Assembly (NCBI RefSeq): GCF_017809215.1
Contig: NZ_CP065424.1
Span: 4,480,001-4,544,000, forward strand
DNA: 64,000 nt
Source: Heyndrickxia oleronia
Lineage (GTDB): Bacteria; Bacillota; Bacilli; Bacillales; Bacillaceae_C
Direction of reading: 5' to 3'
Positions 17,434 through 26,154 of the stretch are shown here, one piece after another; position 1 is the stretch's first letter, and every line of letters begins with the position of its first letter. The notes below the pieces were generated by a model. The model made no database searches. It was not told the DNA's origin and saw only the letters and a program-made list of their open reading frames with translations. The position numbers were made by a program, and so were the translations under genes.

Positions 17434-18516
17434 ATGAGAGATTATTCAATTACTATCATCGAAAATCAAGAAAAAAAACAAAAGCCTGATCCTAATCAAC
17501 TTGAATTCGGAAAACACTTTACAGACCATATGTTCATAATGGATTATACAGAAGGAACAGGATGGCATGATCCCCGAATTGTACCTTATCAGCCTATCTC
17601 CTTAGATCCTGCTGCTATGATTTTCCACTATGGACAAACCGTATTCGAAGGGCTTAAAGCATACAAAACACAAGATAACAGGGTGCTTTTATTTAGACCT
17701 GAAAAAAATATGGAAAGATTGAATATGTCGAATGATCGCTTATGTATACCACAAATTGAAGAAGAATTTATTTTAGATTGCTTAAAACAATTAATTAGCA
17801 TGGATCAAGATTGGATTCCATCAGCTGAGGGAACTTCCCTCTATATCCGTCCTTTTATCATCTCAACAGAACCATACTTAGGAGTAGCCGCATCAAAAAC
17901 CTATCGATTTATGATTATCCTTTCCCCTGTCGGATCTTACTATAAGGAAGGAATTCATCCAGTAAAGATATTTGTAGAGCGTGAATATGTTCGTGCTGTT
18001 GCTGGTGGTACAGGAAAGGCGAAAACTGCAGGAAATTACGCAGGGAGTCTGAAAGCACAGGAAGTATCAGAAAAACTAGGCTATTCACAGGTTCTTTGGT
18101 TGGATGGAATTGAGAAAAAGTACATTGAAGAAGTAGGAAGTATGAACATCTTCTTTAAAATCAATGGAGAAGTAGTCACACCAGCCTTAAATGGCAGTAT
18201 CCTAGAAGGCGTTACAAGAAACTCAGTCATTCAGCTTTTAAATCACTGGGGTGTTCCTGTTACTGAGCGCAGGATATCTATTGATGAGATTTATGAAAGC
18301 TACAAAAAAGGGTTAGTTGAGGAAATCTTCGGAACAGGTACAGCTGCAGTTATTTCTCCTGTTGGGGAATTGAATTGGGAAGGTGAAAAAATGGTGATTA
18401 ACGATGGTCAGACTGGAGCATTGTCAAAAAAGCTTTATCATACAATCACTAGTATTCAAAATGGTAATGAGCCAGATCCATTCGAATGGACAGTTGAAGT
18501 AAAACCCAATTGTTAA
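17434..18516 (+). CDS. ilvE: Branched-chain amino acid aminotransferase
   Basis: 360 residues, the length of the IlvE/IlvK (BCAT type II) enzymes of Bacillus. Fold-type IV PLP transaminase motifs are present: HYGQTVFEGLKAYK, LYIRPFIISTEPYLG, the probable PLP lysine Lys197 in GGTGKAKTAGNY, the signature LWLDGIEKKYIEEVGSMN, and GTGTAAVISPVGEL. It transfers the amino group between leucine, isoleucine or valine and 2-oxoglutarate. The gene is monocistronic, away from ilv-leu biosynthetic genes, as are ybgE and ywaA of B. subtilis. No T-box leader was seen upstream. Confidence 0.92.
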   Translation: MRDYSITIIENQEKKQKPDPNQLEFGKHFTDHMFIMDYTEGTGWHDPRIVPYQPISLDPAAMIFHYGQTVFEGLKAYKTQDNRVLLFRPEKNMERLNMSNDRLCIPQIEEEFILDCLKQLISMDQDWIPSAEGTSLYIRPFIISTEPYLGVAASKTYRFMIILSPVGSYYKEGIHPVKIFVEREYVRAVAGGTGKAKTAGNYAGSLKAQEVSEKLGYSQVLWLDGIEKKYIEEVGSMNIFFKINGEVVTPALNGSILEGVTRNSVIQLLNHWGVPVTERRISIDEIYESYKKGLVEEIFGTGTAAVISPVGELNWEGEKMVINDGQTGALSKKLYHTITSIQNGNEPDPFEWTVEVKPNC

Positions 18517-18554
18517 AACAGTTCCTTACCTATTTATTGTATAATTGGCTTCGT

Positions 18555-18593
18555 GAGTCTTTTTAATATTGACATCTGTAAGACTCCTTTTTA
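18555..18593 (+). terminator. Terminator of the aminotransferase gene
   Basis: GAGTCTT, loop, AAGACTC followed by CTTTTTAT. Confidence 0.75.
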
Positions 18594-18637
18594 TCAGCCC
18601 AGATAAAATGCAAATTTTATAAAAGGAGATCAGGATT

Positions 18638-19309
18638 TTGAGTAAGCGGAAATTTGGAGGAATTGGCTTTGTTATCGCTGTTATTCTTGTTGTTTTAGTC
18701 TATAAAGGAGTTATCAATACCCCTGAAAAAGTCACAAATAGTGTACAGGTGGAAAAGACACAAGAAGATCAAAATAAAAAAGCTGATAATATATCTAATG
18801 AGCAAAAAAATGGATCTAAGGGTACTTCTGACAATCAACGTGTCTCGGTACAATTAACACGAACTGTAGATGGAGACACAATAAAAGTGCTTTATAAGGG
18901 GAAAGCGGAAACGGTTCGCTATTTATTAATAGATACACCCGAATCGAAAAAACCAGGAACTTGTGTTCAACCATATGCAAAAAGTGCTTCCGAAAAAAAC
19001 GAACAATTAGTTTCGAGTGGAGATTTATCTCTAGAATTTGATAATGGAAATGAAAGAGATAAATACGGGCGCCTACTAGCCTATGTTTTTGTTGATGGAA
19101 AATCGGTTCAAGAAACTCTATTAAAAGAAGGCTATGCTCGAGTTGCATACATTTATGAACCAACGTATAAATATCTTGATCAATTTAAACAAGATGAAAA
19201 AATTGCCCAAGAGCGTGGTTTACGGATATGGTCTAATAAAGGACTCGTAACAGATAGAGGCTTTAATGGTTGTGCTACTGATGTAAAAAAATCAAGTACT
19301 AATCACTGA
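18638..19309 (+). CDS. Thermonuclease (SNase) family protein, C-terminally cut off
   Basis: 223 residues. An uncleaved or cleaved N-terminal hydrophobic segment (FGGIGFVIAVILVVLVYKG) directs it to the membrane or exterior. A Lys/Asn-rich linker and a staphylococcal-nuclease fold (about 70-210) follow. Active-site features are RTVDGDTIKVLY, VRYLLIDTPES and NERDKYGRLLAYVFVDG, giving the Arg, Asp, Glu and Arg set. It should hydrolyse DNA/RNA with calcium. TTG start behind AAGGAG. An Excalibur calcium-binding domain is encoded out of frame just downstream, so this protein seems to have lost its C-terminal domain, as found in YokF-like nucleases. Confidence 0.87.
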   Translation: MSKRKFGGIGFVIAVILVVLVYKGVINTPEKVTNSVQVEKTQEDQNKKADNISNEQKNGSKGTSDNQRVSVQLTRTVDGDTIKVLYKGKAETVRYLLIDTPESKKPGTCVQPYAKSASEKNEQLVSSGDLSLEFDNGNERDKYGRLLAYVFVDGKSVQETLLKEGYARVAYIYEPTYKYLDQFKQDEKIAQERGLRIWSNKGLVTDRGFNGCATDVKKSSTNH

Positions 19310-19313
19310 TTAG

Positions 19314-19508
19314 ACGCCCATACCGACTGAGTCAAAAAACGCAGCATCAAAAAGAACAACATCACCTACATCTGAAACAGGTAGTACGGAATTTTTTACC
19401 AACTGCACAGAATTAAGAGAGAAATATCCAGATGGAGTACCAAGTACACACTCTACTTACAAAGCAAAAATGGATCGTGATCATGATAATTATGCATGTG
19501 AAAAATAA
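19314..19508 (+). pseudogene. Detached Excalibur domain of the thermonuclease
   Basis: In another frame from the nuclease, the sequence reads a Ser/Thr-rich linker, then FFTNCTELREKYPDGVPSTH and KMDRDHDNYACEK before a stop. This is the Excalibur signature (F-NC-R-YP-GV ... DRD-D-ACE). No start codon or ribosome site precedes it, and a TAG lies at 19311. Frameshifts in the linker best explain it. Confidence 0.75.
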
Positions 19509-19529
19509 AGAATAGCCGCTTCTTTGGAT

Positions 19530-19600
19530 TAGGGACTTTTCTCAAACATTGTGGCTATTTGAGATAACGAACAGTATTTGATACTGTTCGTTATCTCTGA
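19530..19600 (+). repeat. Interspersed repeat, copy J (left half) with a perfect 17-bp hairpin
   Basis: GGGACTTTTCTCAAACATTG followed by TGGCTATTT matches the left end of the repeat family. It runs directly into a perfect inverted repeat: GAGATAACGAACAGTAT at 19561-19577, loop TTG, and its complement at 19581-19597. No U-run follows. Confidence 0.6.
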
Positions 19601-19604
19601 ATTT

Positions 19605-19814
19605 AAAAATTCGAGTCAAAATCTAAACGGCTATGGAACCGAAATCATTAAACTAATCGAGAAGCTATATGAAGGTACCACTGTTTGGAGTCTCTAGATA
19701 CCAAAGGCTAACCAAAGAAATTGTCACTTTTATGAGAGATTAGGTTACAAAAAAATAAATGAACAAATAGTTAATAATCAACTTACTCTATTTAGTTATT
19801 TGAAGATAAACTAA
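19605..19814 (+). pseudogene. GNAT acetyltransferase remnant
   Basis: A single frame with one in-frame TAG (about 19695) encodes the C-terminal half of a GNAT fold: QNLNGYGTEIIKLIEKLYEG (acetyl-CoA binding loop and helix), then PKANQRNCHFYERLGYKKIN. The N-terminal half and start are missing, and the upstream end is joined to the hairpin/repeat. It is a decayed gene in the 647-base gap before the phosphatase gene. Confidence 0.7.
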
Positions 19815-19956
19815 AGTAAATTGATGTCCTCAATCCTACCACCCTATTGACAATATGGTCTTCTCCCTTCACTTTATAATCGCAAAAGCTTCATATAAAA
19901 ACATTCGCACTAATTTTTCTATTCTTATATAATAAACGAAAAAGGAGATGGGCTAT

Positions 19957-20424
19957 ATGGTTCACGTCTTATTTGTTTGCTTAGGCAATATTTGTCGTTC
20001 TTCAATGGCAGAGGCTGTATTTCGACATATGGTTAATAAGGCACAGTTGACTGATAAAATTATGATTGATTCTGCAGGAACTGGATCCTGGCATATAGGA
20101 GATAGCCCCCACCAAGGGACACTTACTATTCTTAAAGAAAATAACATTTCAGCTGAGGGACTTTTCGGACGTCAATTAAAAAAAGAGGATTTCGAAAGAT
20201 TTGATTACATTATTGGAATGGACGAGAGTAATCTATCAAATATATATACGATGTTAAATCAGCCTAAGCATCCAAAAATCATTCGTTTACTTGATTTAAC
20301 TGAGCTAAAAAAAGATGTTCCTGATCCATATTATACTGGCAATTTCGAGGAAACCTATGAACTAATAACAGAAGGTTGCCAAGCATTACTGAAGAAAATC
20401 CTTCAAGAACAAAATTTAATATAA
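19957..20424 (+). CDS. yfkJ: Low molecular weight protein-tyrosine-phosphatase
   Basis: 155 residues. The N-terminal P-loop VCLGNICRSS gives the nucleophile Cys8 and Arg14 (Cx5R), and the general-acid Asp lies in VPDPYYTG. It hydrolyses phosphotyrosine through a phosphocysteine intermediate in the cytoplasm. Overall features such as WHIGDSPHQGT and DPYYTGNFEE resemble B. subtilis YfkJ rather than the arginine phosphatase YwlE. An in-frame ATG at 19948 lies directly against the AAGGAG site; the ATG at 19957 is properly spaced and starts at the family N terminus. Monocistronic. Confidence 0.9.
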   Translation: MVHVLFVCLGNICRSSMAEAVFRHMVNKAQLTDKIMIDSAGTGSWHIGDSPHQGTLTILKENNISAEGLFGRQLKKEDFERFDYIIGMDESNLSNIYTMLNQPKHPKIIRLLDLTELKKDVPDPYYTGNFEETYELITEGCQALLKKILQEQNLI

Positions 20425-20434
20425 TAAAAAGTCG

Positions 20435-20482
20435 AAGGGTTATCTGATAAATATATCATACTTATCAAATAACCCTTGTTTT
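20435..20482. terminator. Bidirectional terminator between convergent genes
   Basis: AAGGGTTATCTGATAA pairs with TTATCAAATAACCCTT, followed by GTTTT on the plus strand. It serves the phosphatase gene and the convergent HAD gene. Confidence 0.75.
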
Positions 20483-20506
20483 ATGGAGCAAGATTATCCG
20501 TCTTAT

Positions 20507-21157
20507 TTATTCAATGTAGGATACTACTAGTGATAAGTCCTTAACAATTGAAAATGCTTTTTGTTTCATTTCTTCATTTGGTTGAATCAGATCTGGAACG
20601 ATAATACACTTAATATTTGCACCATAAGCTGCTTTTAGTCCATTCAATGAATCTTCTAAAACTAAGGCTGAATCTGGTTTTTCATTAGCACGGTTACAAG
20701 CTTCAATAAAAATATCAGGATGAGGCTTACCAAATTCTACTTCATCCCCACTTACAAAGAAGTCAAATCTTGATTCCAATCCAGTTTTAATTAAATGTTG
20801 TTGAATCGTTTCCCTACTGCTGGATGAAGCGATACATTTTTTTAACCCTTTTTGCTCAATCGCATCTAGTAATTCATTAGCTCCCGGCTTAATAGCTAAT
20901 CCTTCTGACTCGAGTATTCTTTTAAACGTTTCATTGTAATCATCAGAAATTCTATGAAACTGAAAATCTTTACCATATATTTCTTGTAAAACGATATTAC
21001 TTTTAGGTCCAGAAAGTCCAATCATTTGCCGATAATTTTCTATCGTAAACTGATATCCTTGTTTTTTCATTACCTCTTTCATTGCAAGAAATGAGGGTCG
21101 TTCTGTATCAAATAATAAACCATCCATATCAAAAATTACTAACCGAATTGGCTTCAT
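20507..21157 (-). CDS. HAD family phosphatase (beta-phosphoglucomutase-like)
   Basis: 216 residues. HAD motif I is FDMDGLLFDTE with the nucleophile and acid Asp pair, motif II is ASSSSRET, and motif III with the acidic pair is GKPHPDIF ... VLEDSLNG. A four-helix cap lies between motifs I and II (subfamily IA). It probably dephosphorylates a small sugar phosphate. It follows the gfr-like sugar operon in the same direction but after a strong terminator, so a functional link is only possible. Confidence 0.85.
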   Translation of the reverse strand: MKPIRLVIFDMDGLLFDTERPSFLAMKEVMKKQGYQFTIENYRQMIGLSGPKSNIVLQEIYGKDFQFHRISDDYNETFKRILESEGLAIKPGANELLDAIEQKGLKKCIASSSSRETIQQHLIKTGLESRFDFFVSGDEVEFGKPHPDIFIEACNRANEKPDSALVLEDSLNGLKAAYGANIKCIIVPDLIQPNEEMKQKAFSIVKDLSLVVSYIE

Positions 21158-21324
21158 TAAACTACCACCCTTTCGTTAATTACTTTCTTATCTTCCTGTG
21201 TACATCAAAAGAATGTTCCACATACAACTCAATCATAACTTTTCCTATTTTTAAATGGTATGATTAGCTCTAATTACCAAAAGGACTTTCTCATTCGACA
21301 ATACTACTCATTAAAAAATACTTA

Positions 21325-21361
21325 TAAAAATAAGGCAGAGAATATGACGCTCTGCCTTATA
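21325..21361 (-). terminator. Terminator of the gfr-like operon
   Basis: Minus strand ATAAGGCAGAG and CTCTGCCTTAT, an 11-bp perfect stem, followed by TTTTTATAAG. Confidence 0.85.
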
Positions 21362-21369
21362 TTACCATA

Positions 21370-22380
21370 TTAGTAATCAAATTGACGATAGTAACGACGC
21401 ATATCTAAATCATGACCAGTATATTTTTCATAATAGCGGGCTAATCGATCAACTAAAAGAGTGGATGAAATTGTCGGTGCTAAGATCCAACGAAACTCAT
21501 CATCTATCCCATTTAATTCATAGTCTTTCGTATCAATAACAACTAGCTTTTTCGTATATTGTTGACAAAATTTTTCCACACGATCATCTAGTATTCTACG
21601 CTTCCCTTCCCCTTTTACTAAAAATACTGGAACATCCTCTTCCACTAATTCAAGTGTCCCATGGAAGAATTCTGATGATGATACTGCTTTCGTACGCACC
21701 CATTGCATTTCTTCTAATATACACATAGAGAATAGGTACACCTCTCCCCACATCTCACCATCGCCAATCCAAATATTATAGTTTTCTTTATGGTAGGTTT
21801 TAGCAATTTCGTCTGCAATCGGTTCAAACTTTTCTTTTGCGCGAAGCAGGTTTTCTGGAAGCTTTTCAAGCTGATCAGCAAATTTTTGATAAGCAGGAAA
21901 TTGACCTTTATTATGAACTAATTTAAAGAGTAGCATGAACAATTGCATATATTCGAATTCCACACCATTTTTAGCCTTATTTGGAATAACCCAGTGACTC
22001 GCCTTTTCTAGTGGCGTATTTGGCGTACCTACAAGTGATACTACACGATAACCTTGCTCTTTACACCATTCTGCCGCTGCTACTGTTTCTTTTGTATCAC
22101 CGGATTTTGAGGCCATAACCACGATGGAATCCTTCGTTAATTGCTTATGTCCAGTTAAAATAATTTCTCCTGCCTGTTCTGAAAAGACAGGAATATCTGT
22201 CATTTGCTTTAACATTTCCTGAATTGGCCACATAAGCGATATAGAACCACCTACAGAAATAAAAAAGATGTTTTTAAAGCCCTGTTGAGTAATTTCATCT
22301 GCAACCTTTTCAATTTCATCACGTGTTTCATAAGTAAGTCGTGCATTTTCTAAATATACATTTTCATCAAATTTAAGCAT
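21370..22380 (-). CDS. SIS-domain sugar-amine deglycase (GfrF/FrlB-like)
   Basis: 336 residues, two SIS domains. SIS1 contains FFISVGGSISLM and VVMASKSGDTKETV; SIS2 contains SSSEFFHGTLELVEEDVPVF. The C terminus GHDLDMRRYYRQFDY matches the RRYY ending of fructoselysine-6-phosphate deglycases. Known relatives split fructoselysine 6-phosphate into glucose 6-phosphate and lysine. Three ATG codons follow each other; the third (22380) has the best spacing from AGGAG. It is the last gene of an operon with a mannose-family PTS and a second SIS protein, the arrangement of Salmonella gfrABCDEF. Exact substrate inferred. Confidence 0.82.
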   Translation of the reverse strand: MLKFDENVYLENARLTYETRDEIEKVADEITQQGFKNIFFISVGGSISLMWPIQEMLKQMTDIPVFSEQAGEIILTGHKQLTKDSIVVMASKSGDTKETVAAAEWCKEQGYRVVSLVGTPNTPLEKASHWVIPNKAKNGVEFEYMQLFMLLFKLVHNKGQFPAYQKFADQLEKLPENLLRAKEKFEPIADEIAKTYHKENYNIWIGDGEMWGEVYLFSMCILEEMQWVRTKAVSSSEFFHGTLELVEEDVPVFLVKGEGKRRILDDRVEKFCQQYTKKLVVIDTKDYELNGIDDEFRWILAPTISSTLLVDRLARYYEKYTGHDLDMRRYYRQFDY

Positions 22381-22431
22381 CATCATTCTCCTAACCTTTT
22401 TAGTTTATTATTTTAATTGATCAGTATTTAT

Positions 22432-23505
22432 TTAAATCTTACTTTTTAACACTTTATCAAAGTCATCAAAGATTCTAATTCCTAGATCGATTCCTTTTCC
22501 AGTTGCAATTCGGTAAGATAACAGTTGAAACGGAATCACCATCACAAGTGGACTCATAAATTCGTTAACTTCCAAGTCTAATGCTAATGTTTTTTCATCA
22601 CCTTTTTGTTTTAGGCTAGTGATGGTAAAACAATGATCTGTATATGCTTGGAAATATTGCTTTAATTTACTGGCTCTTTCCGAAAGTTTACTTTCGGTTT
22701 GAAGAAAAATTAAGCCATGATTGGAATTAACCTCTAAATATGGGCCGTGCATATAGGCTTCTAATTCGAATCCCTGCGAGGGCACTCTTACCGTTTCAGT
22801 GAATTTTGTTTCAAATTCTTTGGCAGTCCCTACAGTAGGTCCATAGCCTATTGCTGAAAAACGTTGAATTTCATGTAATTCAGCTGCATGCTTTTTATAA
22901 AATTCTTCTGTTTTCTCAATAATAGAAGGAATTTCTTTGATTTGCTTTTTTAAAGCTTGAATCTCGTTGTCCATCGCCATTTCATCTAATCTACCTAGTA
23001 CATTTCCGGTGACAATTCCTAAGAGCATGGAGGTTAACACAGTAGCAGTAAATCCCTTTGTTACAAAACCTACATGTTCCGTCCCACAGCCAATATCAAG
23101 AACCAAATCTGCATAATTTACAATTGGACTATTTAATTGTGATGTTAAAGCTACCGTTGGAATTTTTGCCTCTTTTTGTACCTTTTTCAAAGCTTCAATA
23201 GTTGAATAACTATGACCACTTTGTGAAACAGCAATGACAAAATCAATAGAATCCCTAAGAGTTTCATAGTGTACAAAATTAAATGGCTCTTGAATTTCAA
23301 TCGATATTCCAGCAACTTTTTCTATATAGTATTTTGCACTGAGCATGGCATTTGAACTTGATCCCGTTGCAAGTACTAGCCAGTTTTTAGGTTTACTTTT
23401 TTCTATTAGCTGTCTAAAAGCCTTTGTTTTTTCTTGAAAACTCGCTACAATTGCCTCACATACGTCCTTCTCTTCATGTATATAAGTCATCATCGTTTCC
23501 TTCAT
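22432..23505 (-). CDS. SIS-domain deglycase (GfrE-like)
   Basis: 357 residues with two SIS domains. The first has VLATGSSSNAMLSAKYY and FVIAVSQSGHSYSTIEA; the second has FELEAYMHGPYLEV. It is related to the glutamine-fructose-6-phosphate aminotransferase isomerase domain but lacks the glutaminase half. In the gfr system the equivalent GfrE handles glucoselysine 6-phosphate. An in-frame ATG at 23523 is within ATGAAAGGAG, the ribosome site; translation should start at 23505. It lies between the IID gene and the second SIS gene. Confidence 0.82.
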   Translation of the reverse strand: MKETMMTYIHEEKDVCEAIVASFQEKTKAFRQLIEKSKPKNWLVLATGSSSNAMLSAKYYIEKVAGISIEIQEPFNFVHYETLRDSIDFVIAVSQSGHSYSTIEALKKVQKEAKIPTVALTSQLNSPIVNYADLVLDIGCGTEHVGFVTKGFTATVLTSMLLGIVTGNVLGRLDEMAMDNEIQALKKQIKEIPSIIEKTEEFYKKHAAELHEIQRFSAIGYGPTVGTAKEFETKFTETVRVPSQGFELEAYMHGPYLEVNSNHGLIFLQTESKLSERASKLKQYFQAYTDHCFTITSLKQKGDEKTLALDLEVNEFMSPLVMVIPFQLLSYRIATGKGIDLGIRIFDDFDKVLKSKI

Positions 23506-23541
23506 GCAAAATACTCCTTTCATCCATATACTTATATATAA

Positions 23542-24396
23542 TTAGGCTCCAAAAACCCCAATCCATGCTCCTAATATGCCAACAATAGCTATACCTAGGA
23601 GAATGGTTGTCGCTTTTACTTCCTTACCTAACAGCCAATAAATGATACCAAATGCACACAATGGCAATAGTCCCGGCATAATATTATTTAATATATCTTG
23701 AACACCAGAGGCCCCCTCACCACTACCAATTTTTAAAGGTACATGGATACTGATCATTGAAGCACTCATACCTCCAATAACCATTAACCCAAGAACAGCT
23801 GCTCCGAATGTTAAACTTCCCATTGCGCCACTTTTTTGAAGACGTTGCAGAAAGCCTGTTCCCATCTTATAGCCGAAGCCTGTTAAAAGGTACCGAACGA
23901 TGAGATGAGGAATATTAAAAATAAGTAAAAACAAAATGGGGCCAAGAATACTCCCCTGTAACGCAAGGGAAGTACCTACACCTGTTGCGATTAGGCGCAA
24001 AGTTCCCCAAAAGAATGAATCGCCTAGACCAGCAAGTGGTCCCATTAATGATGCCTTCACATTATTAATAGTGGATGGATCAAAATTTTTATCTTTAGCA
24101 TTTTGTTCTTCCATTGCTGCAGATACACCTAGCATCATCGTTACAATATGAGGTGTCGTATTAAAAAACTCCAAATGACGCATTAATGCATTCGATAAGT
24201 CTTCCTTTTTCTTATATAATTTTTTTAAAATTGGAATCATCGCGTACGTATACGCTAAGTTCATTTGTCGTTCGTAATTCCATGAAAATTCCATTTGAAA
24301 GGAACGCCAAAATAAGCGGCGAAGATCCTTTTTCGTTAATTCTGGACTATCTGTTGCATCTTGATTTTCATAATCAGAAGTCTTCATCATCGTCAT
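23542..24396 (-). CDS. PTS mannose/fructose/sorbose family EIID
   Basis: 284 residues. The EIID-type N terminus carries LTKKDLRRLFWRSFQMEFSW and NYERQMNLAY, then FFNTTPHIVTMMLGVSAAME and SLMGPLAGLGDSFFWGTLR, all EIID signatures. Membrane segments occupy the C-terminal half. It forms the membrane translocator with EIIC. Its start lies within the EIIC gene (23-base overlap) behind GGAGGGG, so the two are probably translationally coupled. Confidence 0.92.
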   Translation of the reverse strand: MTMMKTSDYENQDATDSPELTKKDLRRLFWRSFQMEFSWNYERQMNLAYTYAMIPILKKLYKKKEDLSNALMRHLEFFNTTPHIVTMMLGVSAAMEEQNAKDKNFDPSTINNVKASLMGPLAGLGDSFFWGTLRLIATGVGTSLALQGSILGPILFLLIFNIPHLIVRYLLTGFGYKMGTGFLQRLQKSGAMGSLTFGAAVLGLMVIGGMSASMISIHVPLKIGSGEGASGVQDILNNIMPGLLPLCAFGIIYWLLGKEVKATTILLGIAIVGILGAWIGVFGA

Positions 24397-25159
24397 AATT
24401 TACCCCTCCCCCTTCATTTGTAGCCACTTGAGGCTTTTTAGTATTCATGACATTTACCATAATGACAGCAATTATAGCCCCTAATATCGCAATACCTGTG
24501 ACAGGTACACCTAAGTAAGCAGCGATGATAAATCCTAGGAAGAAATAAGGAACCACTTGTTTATTAATCAATAATCTTGCTAACATCGCAAAACCTAGTG
24601 CTGGAAGAATACCAGTAGCGACTTGAAGCCCCGTTTGAATAAATGCAGGAATAGCATCTAGCACTTGTTTAATAGCATCACTACCTACATAAAATGAGAT
24701 GGTAACAATTAAAGCAAGCATGAAAGAAAGTCCAAAGCCACCAATTAAATGCATGGCTTCCACACCACGCGTATTCCCATTTTCGGCATACTTATCAGCT
24801 TTATGTGATAGAAATGGCAAGAAAAGACCTAAATAAATATTTTTTAACACAAGTGTTAACGTGGCAATCGGCAATCCTAATAGTAAGGCTGTTTCAGGCC
24901 CTGCATTAGAAGATATAGCAAATGCAGTACCTAATATTCCTCCTGTGACAACATCAGGGGGAATGGCCGCCCCAACCGAAAATGAACCTATAAATGCCAA
25001 CTCTAATGTTGCACCCATAATGAGACCCGTTTTAATATCCCCCATAACAAGTCCAATTAGTAACCCTGTTACGACTGGTCGGGATAATAAACTTGTCCCT
25101 AAGGCATATTCGCTTTGCGCAATAAAAGCTACAAGACCGAGCAATAATGCAGTAAGCAT
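24374..25159 (-). CDS. PTS mannose/fructose/sorbose family EIIC
   Basis: 261 residues, seven or eight hydrophobic segments, with SRPVVTGLLIGLVMGDIKTG and GATLELAFIGSFSVGAAIPP, the EIIC signature. The C terminus is an acidic, Gly-rich tail (NYDDDEDF) overlapping the EIID start. It forms the sugar channel. Shine-Dalgarno AAAGGAGG. Confidence 0.93.
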   Translation of the reverse strand: MLTALLLGLVAFIAQSEYALGTSLLSRPVVTGLLIGLVMGDIKTGLIMGATLELAFIGSFSVGAAIPPDVVTGGILGTAFAISSNAGPETALLLGLPIATLTLVLKNIYLGLFLPFLSHKADKYAENGNTRGVEAMHLIGGFGLSFMLALIVTISFYVGSDAIKQVLDAIPAFIQTGLQVATGILPALGFAMLARLLINKQVVPYFFLGFIIAAYLGVPVTGIAILGAIIAVIMVNVMNTKKPQVATNEGGGVNYDDDEDF

Positions 25160-25186
25160 ATCTCAACCTCCTTTAGAAGATTCATT

Positions 25187-25657
25187 TTATAGTACGTTTT
25201 GTGCAAAAATCTTTTTGTCATTTGGAACCTGTCTGATTTCCACTTCAACACCTTGACCTACCATCTTTTTCACTAGTTCCTCCTCTTCAGGTAAGAGGTT
25301 AACTGCTTTCGAAATATTTCTAGTTCCTTCTTTTGCTTTCACTCCTCCAAGATTCACCTGCTTAATTTCAGGGAAAGCACTTACAATTTTTTCGGCGTCT
25401 GCTACTGATTCAACTACGATGAACAGCTTATATTTATCTGTTACTCCACTTTGCAATGCTTGAATAGAGTCTTCAATATTTTTTATCACTAGTTTGATTC
25501 CTTGTGGCTTAGCAAGCTTAATTGTCGTTTTGCGTAACTCATTAACAGGAACATCATCATTTGCTATTAATATGCAATCTGCCCCAATATTTTGTGTCCA
25601 AGAAAAAGCAACTTGACCATGTAATAATCGATGATCTACACGCAGTAATTTAATCAT
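25187..25657 (-). CDS. PTS mannose/fructose/sorbose family EIIB
   Basis: 156 residues. The phosphorylated histidine lies in the N-terminal signature RVDHRLLHGQVAFSWT. It receives phosphate from EIIA and passes it to the incoming sugar. An upstream TTG in frame (25663) is too close to the AAGGG site, so the ATG at 25657 is preferred. It is the second gene of the sigma-54-driven operon. Confidence 0.92.
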   Translation of the reverse strand: MIKLLRVDHRLLHGQVAFSWTQNIGADCILIANDDVPVNELRKTTIKLAKPQGIKLVIKNIEDSIQALQSGVTDKYKLFIVVESVADAEKIVSAFPEIKQVNLGGVKAKEGTRNISKAVNLLPEEEELVKKMVGQGVEVEIRQVPNDKKIFAQNVL

Positions 25658-25675
25658 TTTCAATATTCCCTTCTC

Positions 25676-26095
25676 TTAAAATTCATCATCTTCATTGAGC
25701 TTATCTAATTCTATGTTGCAGTATTGAATTGAGCTTTTTGCATTTTCCAATGCTCTCTTTATTAAGGCTTTTGTATCTTTCTCTATCACGCTCATAGTTA
25801 CCAGTTCAATTACTAATGGCAAATTTAATCCTGCAACTAAGTGGATATTTTTATTATTTAATAGATTCATAAATTCATTATTGACGCTTCCACCAAAAAT
25901 ATCTGTCACGACCACTAATTCATCTTCTGCCGCAATGCGATTAACAACTGCTGATATTTGATCTTTAATATCCTCCTTTTCATTTATGTAAGCATTAATG
26001 GTCCAAACATTATCATGCTTGCCTGTTATTAGTTCTAATGAATTTAGAATTCCATCAGCAAATGTTCCATGGGATGCGAATACAAAGTATCTCAT
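25676..26095 (-). CDS. PTS mannose/fructose/sorbose family EIIA
   Basis: 139 residues. The N terminus RYFVFASHGTFADGI places the phospho-accepting His at position 9, and VVVTDIFGGSVNNEF is the second EIIA-Man signature. It takes phosphate from HPr. The frame is open farther upstream (to 26176), but that extension includes the sigma-54 promoter, and the AAGGAGG site serves the ATG at 26095. First gene of the operon. Confidence 0.92.
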   Translation of the reverse strand: MRYFVFASHGTFADGILNSLELITGKHDNVWTINAYINEKEDIKDQISAVVNRIAAEDELVVVTDIFGGSVNNEFMNLLNNKNIHLVAGLNLPLVIELVTMSVIEKDTKALIKRALENAKSSIQYCNIELDKLNEDDEF

Positions 26096-26138
26096 CGATG
26101 CCTCACCTCCTTGTTCGAATCCTCTTATCTTATAGAAA

Positions 26139-26154
26139 TGCAAGAAGCGTGCCA
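26139..26154 (-). promoter_or_regulatory. Sigma-54 (-24/-12) promoter of the gfr-like operon
   Basis: Minus strand TGGCAC-GCTTC-TTGCA, a perfect match to the sigma-54 consensus with ten bases between the GG and GC pairs. It lies 44 bases upstream of the EIIA start and directly after the LevR-type activator gene, whose GAFTGA motif contacts sigma-54. The -24 box is one arm of an 8-bp inverted repeat (GCGTGCCA ... TGGCACGC, 26147-26168). Confidence 0.93.

Noticed and set aside
19847..19880. TTGACA ... TATAAT promoter for the phosphatase gene
   Set aside because: The spacer is 22 bases, too long for a normal SigA promoter.
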